Source: an uncultured Bilophila sp. | Lineage (GTDB): Bacteria; Desulfobacterota; Desulfovibrionia; Desulfovibrionales; Desulfovibrionaceae | Length of the DNA: 11,767 bases | Assembly (NCBI GenBank): GCA_910585945.1 | Contig: CAJUHZ010000059.1 | Span: 1 to 11,767 of the forward strand | Direction: 5' to 3' | Shown: piece by piece, positions 6,178-11,767 of the stretch | Layout: each line of letters opens with the position of its first letter | How positions within the stretch are numbered: position 1 is the first letter of the stretch | Program-made: the position numbers and the translations under genes | Notes under the pieces: model-generated | The model's input: only the letters and a program-made list of their open reading frames with translations | What the model was told of the DNA's origin: nothing | Databases searched by the model: none

Positions 6178-6884
6178 CAGGAATCCCTCTTGAGTACGAC
6201 TTGCTGAATGACCACGCCGCGCGGCGTCTTTGCCGTGGACGCGCGGCAGACAAGGACAGTAGCCAGCAGTTTTTGCGTGCTTTCCACACCCTGGCTGGAT
6301 TCGTAGGAAACAATCAGGGGGAACTCGATCCGCCATGTGGCCTTGCCGCCCACCAGACCGGAAGCGATGATGACCGGCGCGCGCGTGGCGACAGCGGACG
6401 CGGAAAGCCGCTTGTCCCGGATCATGTCCAGAATGCCGGAGCTTTGCAGCGAAGCGAGGAAGGACTTGAACGCCTCGTCCTCAAAGTGCGGCCTGATGCT
6501 TTCCAGCTTCTCCCGCCATTCCAGAAAATTGAGCGACATGGCCCCGGTAATGGCGTTTGAGGCCCAGGTCAGCAGGCCCTCCTGCGTCAGCAGCGGCTGA
6601 TCCAGCGGAACCATCGGCGCAAGCCGCAAGTCCGGCGTGGCCGCGAAGTAGCGCGGCTTCGGCTGGTTCAGAAGCAGCAGCGCCGAGACGGCAAGGCTCA
6701 GGCACAAGGCTGCAACCAGACACAGTGAGACCTTCATGGAGCGACGGAACTGCATTCTGTACCAGTCCAGACCGCCGATGACGGCGGCGGCATCCGGGGC
6801 GGGCGGCGAGGCATGAACGGCGTTCATGTCCTGTTCCGGCTCCCGCGACTCCGGGGCGTCTTTTTGTTTCTTGAAGATGCTCAT
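6177..6884 (-). CDS. dotI: DotI/IcmL-like inner-membrane T4SS protein
   Basis: A 235-residue protein of the DotI/IcmL (IncI TraM) family, an inner-membrane component required for conjugation and effector export. It has a charged cytoplasmic N-terminus, a single membrane helix at about 52-72 and a periplasmic domain. That domain contains family-typical NFLEWREKLESIRPHFEDEAF and FLASLQSSGILD segments followed by the VSYESSQGVESTQ strand region. It starts 16 nt after the dotP stop, with a modest GGGGCG upstream, and its stop overlaps the dotO start by one base. Confidence 0.87.
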   Translation of the reverse strand: MSIFKKQKDAPESREPEQDMNAVHASPPAPDAAAVIGGLDWYRMQFRRSMKVSLCLVAALCLSLAVSALLLLNQPKPRYFAATPDLRLAPMVPLDQPLLTQEGLLTWASNAITGAMSLNFLEWREKLESIRPHFEDEAFKSFLASLQSSGILDMIRDKRLSASAVATRAPVIIASGLVGGKATWRIEFPLIVSYESSQGVESTQKLLATVLVCRASTAKTPRGVVIQQVVLKRDS

Positions 6885-6900
6885 TCGTAGCGCCCCGCGT

Positions 6901-7290
6901 TTACAGGCCCAATTCGCCCATGCCGGAGGTCTGGTCAGAGCCGAACAGCGTGGCTGAACCGGAGCCGAGGAGTTCTCCCAGACCGAGCGCCAGAGCGCCG
7001 ATCATCACTTTGGTCAGGCCACCGGCATAGGTGCTTTGTCCCTGATTTTTCGTGGCCTTATACATCTCCACTGTTCCCCATGCGCCCATGCCCACTCCGG
7101 CGGCGAAGCCCGCCATCGTGATGCCCTTGGCAACCCCCTTGGAGTTGTCGGCAATGTTCTGGCCGATCTCTCCGAAGGTCACGGCGGCCTGGACGATTTC
7201 AGGTGCGAACAGCCAGACGGCGGCCATGCCCATGAAAGCAGCGGTGAAGCGAACGGGAGAGACGGAAAGCGTATTCTTGAGGATGGTCAT
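6901..7290 (-). CDS. dotP: DotP/IcmD-like small membrane protein of T4SS
   Basis: A 129-residue hydrophobic protein, matching the size of Legionella IcmD/DotP (about 130). It has an N-terminal hydrophobic stretch resembling a signal peptide (about 14-36, ending IVQAA) and two membrane helices at about 57-76 and 93-110, with a glycine-rich tail. Start chosen at the ATG at 7290 because GGAG sits 6 nt before it. An alternative ATG at 7302 overlaps the dotE stop (TAATG). The open frame reaching back to 7767 is out-of-frame readthrough of dotE and is not part of the protein. The assignment rests on size, topology and position after dotE. Confidence 0.75.
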   Translation of the reverse strand: MTILKNTLSVSPVRFTAAFMGMAAVWLFAPEIVQAAVTFGEIGQNIADNSKGVAKGITMAGFAAGVGMGAWGTVEMYKATKNQGQSTYAGGLTKVMIGALALGLGELLGSGSATLFGSDQTSGMGELGL

Positions 7291-7301
7291 GGTTTTCTCC
7301 A

Positions 7302-7808
7302 TTAGCCAAGAATCCTGGCTATATATGTTTGCACGTCCCCTCCTATGGTGGCTCCGATGCCGCGCAGGAAGGTGACGAGGTTGACGGCGAGTATCCCGCC
7401 GAAAAGATGGACGATGCCCCGACTGAGGTTCATGGGCTGACTGGGCGTGTCGCGCATGAGGCATAGCCCCCGCGCAATGCCGATGAGGCCCACCGTGGCG
7501 ATGGCGTACACAGCGAACTGGATGTAGACGGAGCCGGGCGAGGACGGAGGGCTGTAGCTCAGGCTTTGTTCCGAGGACTGATTGAAAACCGTCATGGACA
7601 GGGAATCCATGAGCGCGGGCAGATTGAGCAGCAGAACCGCGCAGACGAACGTCCAGACCGCTGTGGAACGGTTGAAGCGGTGCTTGTGGCTGACAGCCTG
7701 CCCCAGCGACATGACGGCGAAGCTCACGCCGATCAGATAGGCCAGCCGGACAAGCACCGGCCACCATTGCTGCAAGTGCGGAATGACGTTGGCGACGTAG
7801 TTGTCCAT
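7302..7808 (-). CDS. dotE: DotE/IcmC-like polytopic membrane protein of T4SS
   Basis: A 168-residue protein with four predicted membrane helices (about 17-35, 48-66, 95-115, 131-149). The last carries GIVHLFGGILAVNL, typical of the IcmC/DotE group. The exact biochemical role of the family is unknown; it is an inner-membrane component of the Dot/Icm machine. The start at 7808 is 4 nt after the dotG stop, with GAGG just upstream. The dotG-dotE-dotP order matches the Legionella icmE-(icmG)-icmC-icmD order but lacks icmG/dotF. Confidence 0.78.
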   Translation of the reverse strand: MDNYVANVIPHLQQWWPVLVRLAYLIGVSFAVMSLGQAVSHKHRFNRSTAVWTFVCAVLLLNLPALMDSLSMTVFNQSSEQSLSYSPPSSPGSVYIQFAVYAIATVGLIGIARGLCLMRDTPSQPMNLSRGIVHLFGGILAVNLVTFLRGIGATIGGDVQTYIARILG

Positions 7809-7812
7809 GTCC

Positions 7813-8922
7813 TCACCTGTCCTTGACGTTGACGATGAGGACGCCTACGGGCGTTCCGCTTTCCAGACGGACAGTCGGCGGGCGGTCAAAGCCTTTTTCA
7901 AAGATTTTTCCGGCCTTTTCGCCCACCTTTCCGGCGGCTATCCATGCCTGGTCTTCCACGCTGTAGGTGTTCCACACCATTTGATCCGTGGTGTCGCCGC
8001 CTGAACCGTAAATGGTGCTTTGCGCGCCGCTGTAGCGTTTGGCGCTTCCCAGCCCCTCAAGAAAGGCGGACGCGACAAGACCGCCCCAACGGCTGAAGAA
8101 ATGGGTGTTCACGGAACTGGCGACCGAGGCTTCCGAAGTGGACGGGTCAACAGCGTAGGCTTCAAGCTGGACGGTTTCGCCGGAAGGCAACACGGCCCGG
8201 TTGAAGGCCAGCACAAGGCGTTCATCGTGGCGCTGGAAGCCGCCCATAAGACGGGCATTCCTGTATTCTCCAGACGTGACCGTCGCCAGCACGGCGGACG
8301 GAACATCACTGTTCACGCCCACATCCACAATGGCATAGAGCAGATCGCCCGGCTTGAGTGTCATGGCGGGAGGCGTAGTTGCGCCTTGCGTTGTCTCCGC
8401 TGTTGTTGCGACAGGCGTTGCCGCCGGAGCTTCTTCGGAAAACTCGCGCAGATAGACGATTTTTCCTTCCCCGACCGAAACAGCGGACAGTTTGGCGTCC
8501 AGAGCGTCCAAATCCTCCATCATGCGCTTGAGCATGGCGTTGTCCGTCGTCTGGGTACGGACAGGCGCGGTACGCACCGGCGCGACCGGAGGCGGGGCCG
8601 GGCGCGGGTCTTCCTTCTTCACGACCACGGGCTTTCGCTGTCCCACAGGCGTGGGCACAAAACTCTCGCCTTTCTGAAGTGCGGCATCGGCTTTTTGATC
8701 GTCGTGCTTTTTGAGCTTGTCGTTGTATTCGTCAGAACCTTCTCCCCCGGCCTGGCCCGTCACCGCGTCAGAGCGGGCCGCCACCATCGTGGAGGTTGTC
8801 GAAGGCTTGTCCGGCGAAAACAGCGCGAAGGAGACGAGAAGAAGGACAACGGCCAGGGCTGTGCCGAGCAGGCCGAACATGATGACGCGGCGTTTCTTTT
8901 CCGTGCTGGTTATATCGCTCAT
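7813..8922 (-). CDS. dotG: DotG/IcmE-like VirB10-class channel protein (short form)
   Basis: The DotG/IcmE (IncI TraO) protein spans the envelope and forms part of the core channel. This 369-residue version has a cytoplasmic N-terminus, one membrane helix at about 13-35 and a Pro/Ala-rich periplasmic spacer. A short helical stretch follows (about 145-165), then a C-terminal VirB10/TrbI-like domain from about 195 starting LKPGDLLYAIVDVGVNSD. Legionella DotG is about 1050 residues because of a long pentapeptide-repeat region, which is absent here; the protein is closer in size to plasmid TraO. The start at 8922 is supported by GGGAG 5 nt upstream; the ORF extension to 9018 overlaps dotH without an RBS. 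Confidence 0.87.
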   Translation of the reverse strand: MSDITSTEKKRRVIMFGLLGTALAVVLLLVSFALFSPDKPSTTSTMVAARSDAVTGQAGGEGSDEYNDKLKKHDDQKADAALQKGESFVPTPVGQRKPVVVKKEDPRPAPPPVAPVRTAPVRTQTTDNAMLKRMMEDLDALDAKLSAVSVGEGKIVYLREFSEEAPAATPVATTAETTQGATTPPAMTLKPGDLLYAIVDVGVNSDVPSAVLATVTSGEYRNARLMGGFQRHDERLVLAFNRAVLPSGETVQLEAYAVDPSTSEASVASSVNTHFFSRWGGLVASAFLEGLGSAKRYSGAQSTIYGSGGDTTDQMVWNTYSVEDQAWIAAGKVGEKAGKIFEKGFDRPPTVRLESGTPVGVLIVNVKDR

Positions 8923-8933
8923 GGCATCTCCCT

Positions 8934-9899
8934 TTATCTGGAACGCTTCAGGAGAAGCGTCTGAACTTGTCCGTTTCTGGAGAGCATGACCCGCGAGGTA
9001 ATTGGAAGCTCGTAGCATTTGGTGTTACCCGCGCCGTTGACCACCGCGCTCCAGGCAGGCCACATCAGGCTGTGGACGGTTCGGAGGTAGTGCTTGCCGT
9101 CATAGTTCCAGACAAGCACGTCATCGGAACCCGGCTCCACGCGAACGCGCACGGCCTTTTCCGGCGGTACGCGATCAAGAAAGGCCAGCATGGAGGAATC
9201 CGCCGTTTCCCTGATGTCCTTGAGGATGGGAACACTGGCCTTCGGGCCGTGATGGGCAAGCCGGAACAGGACAAGCGCGTCCGCCTTGCGCTCCGGCGCG
9301 CGCACGGAATCCGATTCCAGCCGGACGACCAGCGGCATGTCCCGGCCTTCCAGCGTCACCACAATGGTTGATGTGGCGTAGCCTTGCGTGGGCATGACGT
9401 TGAGCAGGTTTCCCTCCGGCAGGTCGGGCCGCAGCACCTGAAAGAAGGACGGCCCTCCGTTGGTCACGGAGGTGATCGGCCAGGGCTGCCCCGTGGAATC
9501 GTGGAACACCAGCGAAGTGGCGATATTGGCCGTGGTGAAGACGGGCACGGGAGAACGGCCCGGCTCCAGGGAGACGCTCACGGTGCGCGTGTTCAGGGCG
9601 GGGGACACAGGCAGGAGGGCGCGTTCCCGCTCGTCGGAACGCGAGCGGTATTCCTGAATCTGCCCCTGATCCAGCGGCATCATCTGCCGCAGGGATTCTT
9701 CAAACAGGGCTTGCGCGTCCTTTTTTGTCGCTCCCCCGGATGATGGCGCTGTGTTCGCGCTTGCCCCGTTTCCCGGCTGATTTTCCGGTTGTCCGAGAAC
9801 CACGGTTCGCTGATCCGTTGCGGGCGGCGTATGTTCATTCGCCAGGGTCGGTTGCCCGGAGAGAGCCGCCAGCACCAGAAGACACACTGTTTTTTTCAC
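8934..9899 (-). CDS. dotH: DotH/IcmK-like outer-membrane-associated core protein
   Basis: The DotH/IcmK (IncI TraN) family forms the outer-membrane ring of I-type secretion systems together with DotC and DotD. This 321-residue protein has a Sec signal peptide (about 1-20, cleavage expected after TLA). It also has a QMMPLDQGQIQEYR segment typical of the family, a central beta-rich domain with WPITSVTNGGPSFFQVLRPD, and a C-terminal KCYELPITSRVML segment. GTG start with AAGGA about 7 nt upstream, only 10 nt after the replication-like gene, so the two are probably cotranscribed. No DotC or DotD gene is present in the window. Confidence 0.87.
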   Translation of the reverse strand: MKKTVCLLVLAALSGQPTLANEHTPPATDQRTVVLGQPENQPGNGASANTAPSSGGATKKDAQALFEESLRQMMPLDQGQIQEYRSRSDERERALLPVSPALNTRTVSVSLEPGRSPVPVFTTANIATSLVFHDSTGQPWPITSVTNGGPSFFQVLRPDLPEGNLLNVMPTQGYATSTIVVTLEGRDMPLVVRLESDSVRAPERKADALVLFRLAHHGPKASVPILKDIRETADSSMLAFLDRVPPEKAVRVRVEPGSDDVLVWNYDGKHYLRTVHSLMWPAWSAVVNGAGNTKCYELPITSRVMLSRNGQVQTLLLKRSR

Positions 9900-9909
9900 G
9901 ACAAATCCT

Positions 9910-11073
9910 TTATGCGTAAGCGAACGCGGCGCGTTCAGGTTGTTCCCCGCCGGGGAAAAGGCGCGAGACAGGCAGGCCCCTCAGAATGTCCCCCGCCGAA
10001 CGGCAGGGAGTTCCGGCTTCGCGCCGGACGTTCAGCGATTGACGTTTCGTGCGGAAATCCGCTGTCTGACGGCGGCGTTTGAACTCGTTCAGAAACGCGA
10101 TGATGCCCAGACTGTTTTCCGGCGGAACGTCATCAGCGGAAGGCGCACGGTTTTGGGAGTGCAGGTACTGCCAGATGCCGAAGGGCATGGCGTCATTGGC
10201 TAGGGGCGGAAATTTCGCCGCAAAGGCATCGAACAGGGGCCGCAGTCGCGCTCTTTCCGCATCTTTCCGCTTCTGGAGGCGTTGCTCCTGTTCTTCACGG
10301 ACGCGAAGCGCCCGCAGGGCTGACTGGTTTTGTGCCGCTTCCGCCTGCTCCGCGAGAGGAAGCGGATCGAGCCAGCGTTGACCGCGCAGCCAGTTGCCCA
10401 TTTGCGGCACAAAGCGGCCCTGTTCGCGCTGCCAGCCTTCCGAGGCCGCGAATCGCCGGATCGCGGCATGGAGTTCCGGGAGCGAAGGAAGCTGGCCGCT
10501 CCGTGAGAGTTTGAGCCAGGCCATGCGGGCGAAGCCCTTGGCTTCCTTTTTGGGGTACATGGCCCAAATGTTTTCAAAATCAGGAAGAGAAGACACGCCC
10601 CCCGCCGCAGGCGCATTGGACGTGCGACGAACAGGAACAGACGCTGTTTCACCGGGCGCATGGGGGGAAGAGGGGGAATTTTCTTCTTTTCGTTGTTTGT
10701 TAAGAGTGGTTAAGGAGCCGGATGTTGCCTCATCACAGCCATATTCTGACTGCTGATGCGCAGGATTTGTCTCTTGCTTTTCCGAACATGCTTCAGGACG
10801 CAAGAGATAATAAACGGAAGAACGGTATTGCTCACGTCTGATGAAAATGAGTTTTTCCCTGACAAGCTCCGCAAGGTAGTTCTTGACGCTGCTGATGCTG
10901 CACGAAAGCCTCTTGGCAAGCGTTGCCTGCGAAGGCCAGCAATGGTCTTTATCAGCGGCATAATCACATAAAATCGCATACATGGTCTTTGCTCCAAACG
11001 TAATGGACTTCCTCAAAACAAACTGTGGCAGAATCGGGCCGTGGATGTTCCCCTTCGGCGAAAAAGTCTTCAT
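9910..11073 (-). CDS. HTH protein resembling plasmid/phage replication initiator
   Basis: A 387-residue two-part protein. Residues about 27-80 form a winged-helix domain of the HTH_36 type (DYAADKDHCWPSQATLAKRL then a recognition-helix-like SISSVKNYLAELVREK). After a low-complexity Ser/Pro-rich linker, residues about 166-238 match the segment common in phage and plasmid replication proteins (FENIWAMYPKKEAKGFARMAW ... FVPQMGNWLRGQRW). A highly charged probable coiled coil follows (about 240-285). The start at 11073 is chosen because GGGAG lies 8-9 nt upstream; a longer GTG-initiated extension to 11178 lacks support. As first gene of the secretion operon it could replicate the excised element or regulate transfer. 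Replication role is inferred; a transcription regulator is the alternative. Confidence 0.75.
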   Translation of the reverse strand: MKTFSPKGNIHGPILPQFVLRKSITFGAKTMYAILCDYAADKDHCWPSQATLAKRLSCSISSVKNYLAELVREKLIFIRREQYRSSVYYLLRPEACSEKQETNPAHQQSEYGCDEATSGSLTTLNKQRKEENSPSSPHAPGETASVPVRRTSNAPAAGGVSSLPDFENIWAMYPKKEAKGFARMAWLKLSRSGQLPSLPELHAAIRRFAASEGWQREQGRFVPQMGNWLRGQRWLDPLPLAEQAEAAQNQSALRALRVREEQEQRLQKRKDAERARLRPLFDAFAAKFPPLANDAMPFGIWQYLHSQNRAPSADDVPPENSLGIIAFLNEFKRRRQTADFRTKRQSLNVRREAGTPCRSAGDILRGLPVSRLFPGGEQPERAAFAYA

Positions 11074-11156
11074 TTTTCTTTCTCCCTGCCCAGGAAAAAG
11101 ACAAAAACAGCAGATTCGTTGTTGACAACGAGGAACCTTCCGGCTACCGTTGTTCT

Positions 11157-11222
11157 CACAAAGCATTCGTAAGAACACAGTTCTGCAATGAAGCCGTTGA
11201 GTTGCCGCTCGACGGCTTTTTT
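11157..11222 (+). ncRNA. Candidate short countertranscript opposite the rep leader
   Basis: A possible promoter on the + strand has TTGACA at 11122-11127 and, 17 nt later, a weak -10 (TACCGT at 11145-11150). It would start an RNA of about 65 nt ending at the terminator at 11193-11222. This RNA would run opposite to the untranslated leader of the replication-like gene, the layout of antisense copy-control RNAs in plasmids. Within it AGAAC-ACA-GTTCT forms a hairpin. The -10 is poor, so this is only a suggestion. Confidence 0.2.
11193..11222 (+). terminator. Rho-independent terminator, + strand
   Basis: GCCGTTGAG (11193-11201), a 6-nt loop, CTCGACGGC (11208-11216) and six T residues directly after form a 9-bp stem with one G-U pair. 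On the - strand no T-run follows, so it works only left to right. No protein gene on the + strand lies upstream of it, which implies a short non-coding transcript or protection against readthrough. Confidence 0.8.
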
Positions 11223-11320
11223 GTTTTCTCTTTGGGCGGCTAGTACCTCATCGGAAGTTCTTCACGAGGCGGTTGACGATGCTTGTCTGAACGTGGGCAT
11301 CACGCATCACCGCAGGGCAG

Positions 11321-11362
11321 CGCCGGAGGGAGGCTTCCGGCGTCCGCCCGAAGGACGAAGCC
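11321..11362. repeat. Two mutually exclusive hairpins
   Basis: CGCCGGA (11321-11327) pairs perfectly with TCCGGCG (11336-11342) around an 8-nt loop. Alternatively GGCTTC (11332-11337) pairs with GAAGCC (11357-11362), with GTCC/GGAC (11342-11345 and 11353-11356) pairing inside. The two structures share bases 11336-11337 and 11342 and cannot form together, as in a switch-like RNA leader or a cruciform-forming origin. Confidence 0.55.
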
Positions 11363-11436
11363 CCCGGAGGAGGAGCGCGGATGCGCGGCTGTTCGCCCGA
11401 AAGAGGAGAGGGAAGGAAAGGGCCGTATATGAAAAA

Positions 11437-11480
11437 AACTCCCGCCGACCATGCAGGAGGGAGCATGGCCAGGGGGAGTT
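11437..11480. repeat. 44-bp imperfect inverted repeat
   Basis: Outer arms AACTCCC (11437-11443) and GGGAGTT (11474-11480) enclose inner arms CCATGC (11449-11454) and GCATGG (11463-11468), separated by symmetric 5-nt internal loops. The tip loop is AGGAGGGA. Such extended inverted repeats are common beside nic sites or as RNA structures; no relaxase gene is visible to support the first. Confidence 0.65.
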
Positions 11481-11518
11481 CAGTACGGAGGGAAAACAGG
11501 AAAAGAACCGAAAAAAAC

Positions 11519-11541
11519 AAAATTTTTTCGGAAAATTTTTT
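11519..11541. repeat. Doubled A/T tract (two AAAATTTTTT copies)
   Basis: AAAATTTTTT occurs at 11519-11528 and again at 11532-11541, separated by CGG. The A-tracts should produce intrinsic bending or easy melting, as in origins or upstream of promoters. Confidence 0.8.
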
Positions 11542-11564
11542 GTTCTCGATAACTATGTTATATT
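11536..11564 (+). promoter_or_regulatory. Possible promoter overlapped by operator-like palindrome
   Basis: TATATT (11559-11564) is a fair -10 hexamer, with a T-rich, poor -35 (11536-11541) 17 nt upstream in the A/T tracts. The palindrome ATAAC-TAT-GTTAT (11549-11561) overlaps the spacer and -10, where a repressor would block initiation. It would drive the small ORF at 11595. Confidence 0.35.
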
Positions 11565-11594
11565 CTTGGAGAAATGGAAGGCGGCGGGCGAAAA

Positions 11595-11717
11595 ATGGAT
11601 AAGAAAATGGATAAGCAACCGAGGAAGAAAGCCGGTAAAAGCTGTCGGGATCAGGCTCCGGTATCTTCCTGTAACTATAAGAAATTAAAGAGAAACTATC
11701 CGTATTGGATGTATTAG
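11595..11717 (+). CDS. Possible small basic peptide (40 aa)
   Basis: An ATG ORF of 40 codons ends in TAG. The product is Lys/Arg-rich at the start, has two cysteines and ends in YPYWMY. An in-frame ATG at 11574 would add 7 residues, but its GGAG is only 2 nt away; the site before 11595 is weak. It lies just downstream of the possible promoter with palindrome, so a small autoregulated protein is conceivable. No family recognised; it may be chance. Confidence 0.27.
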   Translation: MDKKMDKQPRKKAGKSCRDQAPVSSCNYKKLKRNYPYWMY

Positions 11718-11731
11718 TCTGATATGTGAGG

Positions 11732-11767
<36 letters not shown>

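Larger units (their letters stand above)
11223..11594. other. Non-coding structured control region, candidate origin
   Basis: No convincing protein gene is seen in this 372-nt stretch upstream of the replication-like gene. A weak 57-codon ORF starts at ATG 11429, but its product is Lys/Arg-rich and unlike any family I know, and its first part coincides with a strong inverted repeat. The region holds overlapping inverted repeats, a doubled A/T tract and purine-rich DNA. That fits an origin of replication or transfer and the promoter zone of the rep-dot operon, but nothing decisive such as clear iterons or DnaA boxes was found by eye. Confidence 0.4.

Noticed and set aside
4090..6207. Several long + strand ORFs opposite dotO
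   Set aside because: They are antisense shadows produced by GC-rich codon bias in dotO, with no conserved motifs or ribosome-binding sites.
6178..6336. N-terminal extension of dotO into the end of dotI
   Set aside because: The extra 53 residues overlap dotI, are Cys/Pro-rich and unlike the family. The TGATG overlap with an RBS marks 6177 as the start.
7291..7767. Long upstream extension of the dotP frame giving a 288-aa protein
   Set aside because: It runs through dotE in another frame and yields Arg/His/Pro-rich sequence without family features. The ATG at 7290 with GGAG before it gives the expected IcmD size.
8020..8964. 314-aa + strand ORF opposite dotG
   Set aside because: Its Arg/His/Gly-rich product is the antisense of the Pro/Ala-rich DotG sequence; no domain is recognisable.
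11074..11178. N-terminal extension of the replication-like protein from a GTG
   Set aside because: The added 35 residues are Cys-rich and unlike a domain. GGGAG 8-9 nt before the ATG at 11073 gives a better start.

Overview
The window is GC-rich proteobacterial accessory DNA and joins two mobile modules. The Mu-like early genes and the Dot/Icm-type conjugation genes most resemble versions I know from Desulfovibrionaceae and relatives. That host assignment is recollection plus inference; no rRNA or housekeeping gene confirms it.

Left module (1 to about 3887, all on the + strand): a Mu-like transposable element. Its genes run MuB/ExeA-type AAA+ ATPase, a 58-aa small protein, Gam-like end-binding protein, GemA/gp16-like protein, HU-family protein, a 46-aa small protein and a cytosine-C5 DNA methyltransferase. 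The transposase (A) and left end would lie left of position 1. No head, tail, lysis or late-regulator gene follows. Directly after the methyltransferase comes an AT-rich end (3793-3887) that looks like a MuA-bound terminus. It has two direct copies of AA(C/G)TTATCA exactly 23 bp apart, the outer one at the extreme tip. Read inward, the tip shares an ACTTGAAGTA-then-GAAAAA core with the phage Mu left end as I remember it. Two features of the methyltransferase gene stand out: almost its whole length is open in a second frame encoding a recognisable phage protein with GWxTP repeats, and it is bracketed by two 39-bp hairpin-forming direct repeats.

Right module (3877-11073, all on the - strand): a compact operon for an I-type (Dot/Icm, IncI-Tra-like) type IV secretion system. 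In transcription order it is a HTH replication-like protein, DotH/IcmK, DotG/IcmE, DotE/IcmC, DotP/IcmD, DotI/IcmL and DotO/IcmB. Gaps are 16 nt or less, with start/stop overlaps. The DotO ATPase stops shortly after Walker B, and its final codons and stop lie inside the Mu-like terminus. The simplest reading is that the Mu-like element inserted into dotO, removed its C-terminal part and probably disabled this conjugation system.

Far right (11074-11767): a non-coding or poorly coding control region upstream of the replication-like gene. It holds a good rho-independent terminator facing right, several strong inverted repeats, a doubled A/T tract, a possible promoter with an operator-like palindrome, one possible 40-aa ORF and a (CT)17 tract running to the window edge. 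It is a candidate origin/control region of the conjugative element.
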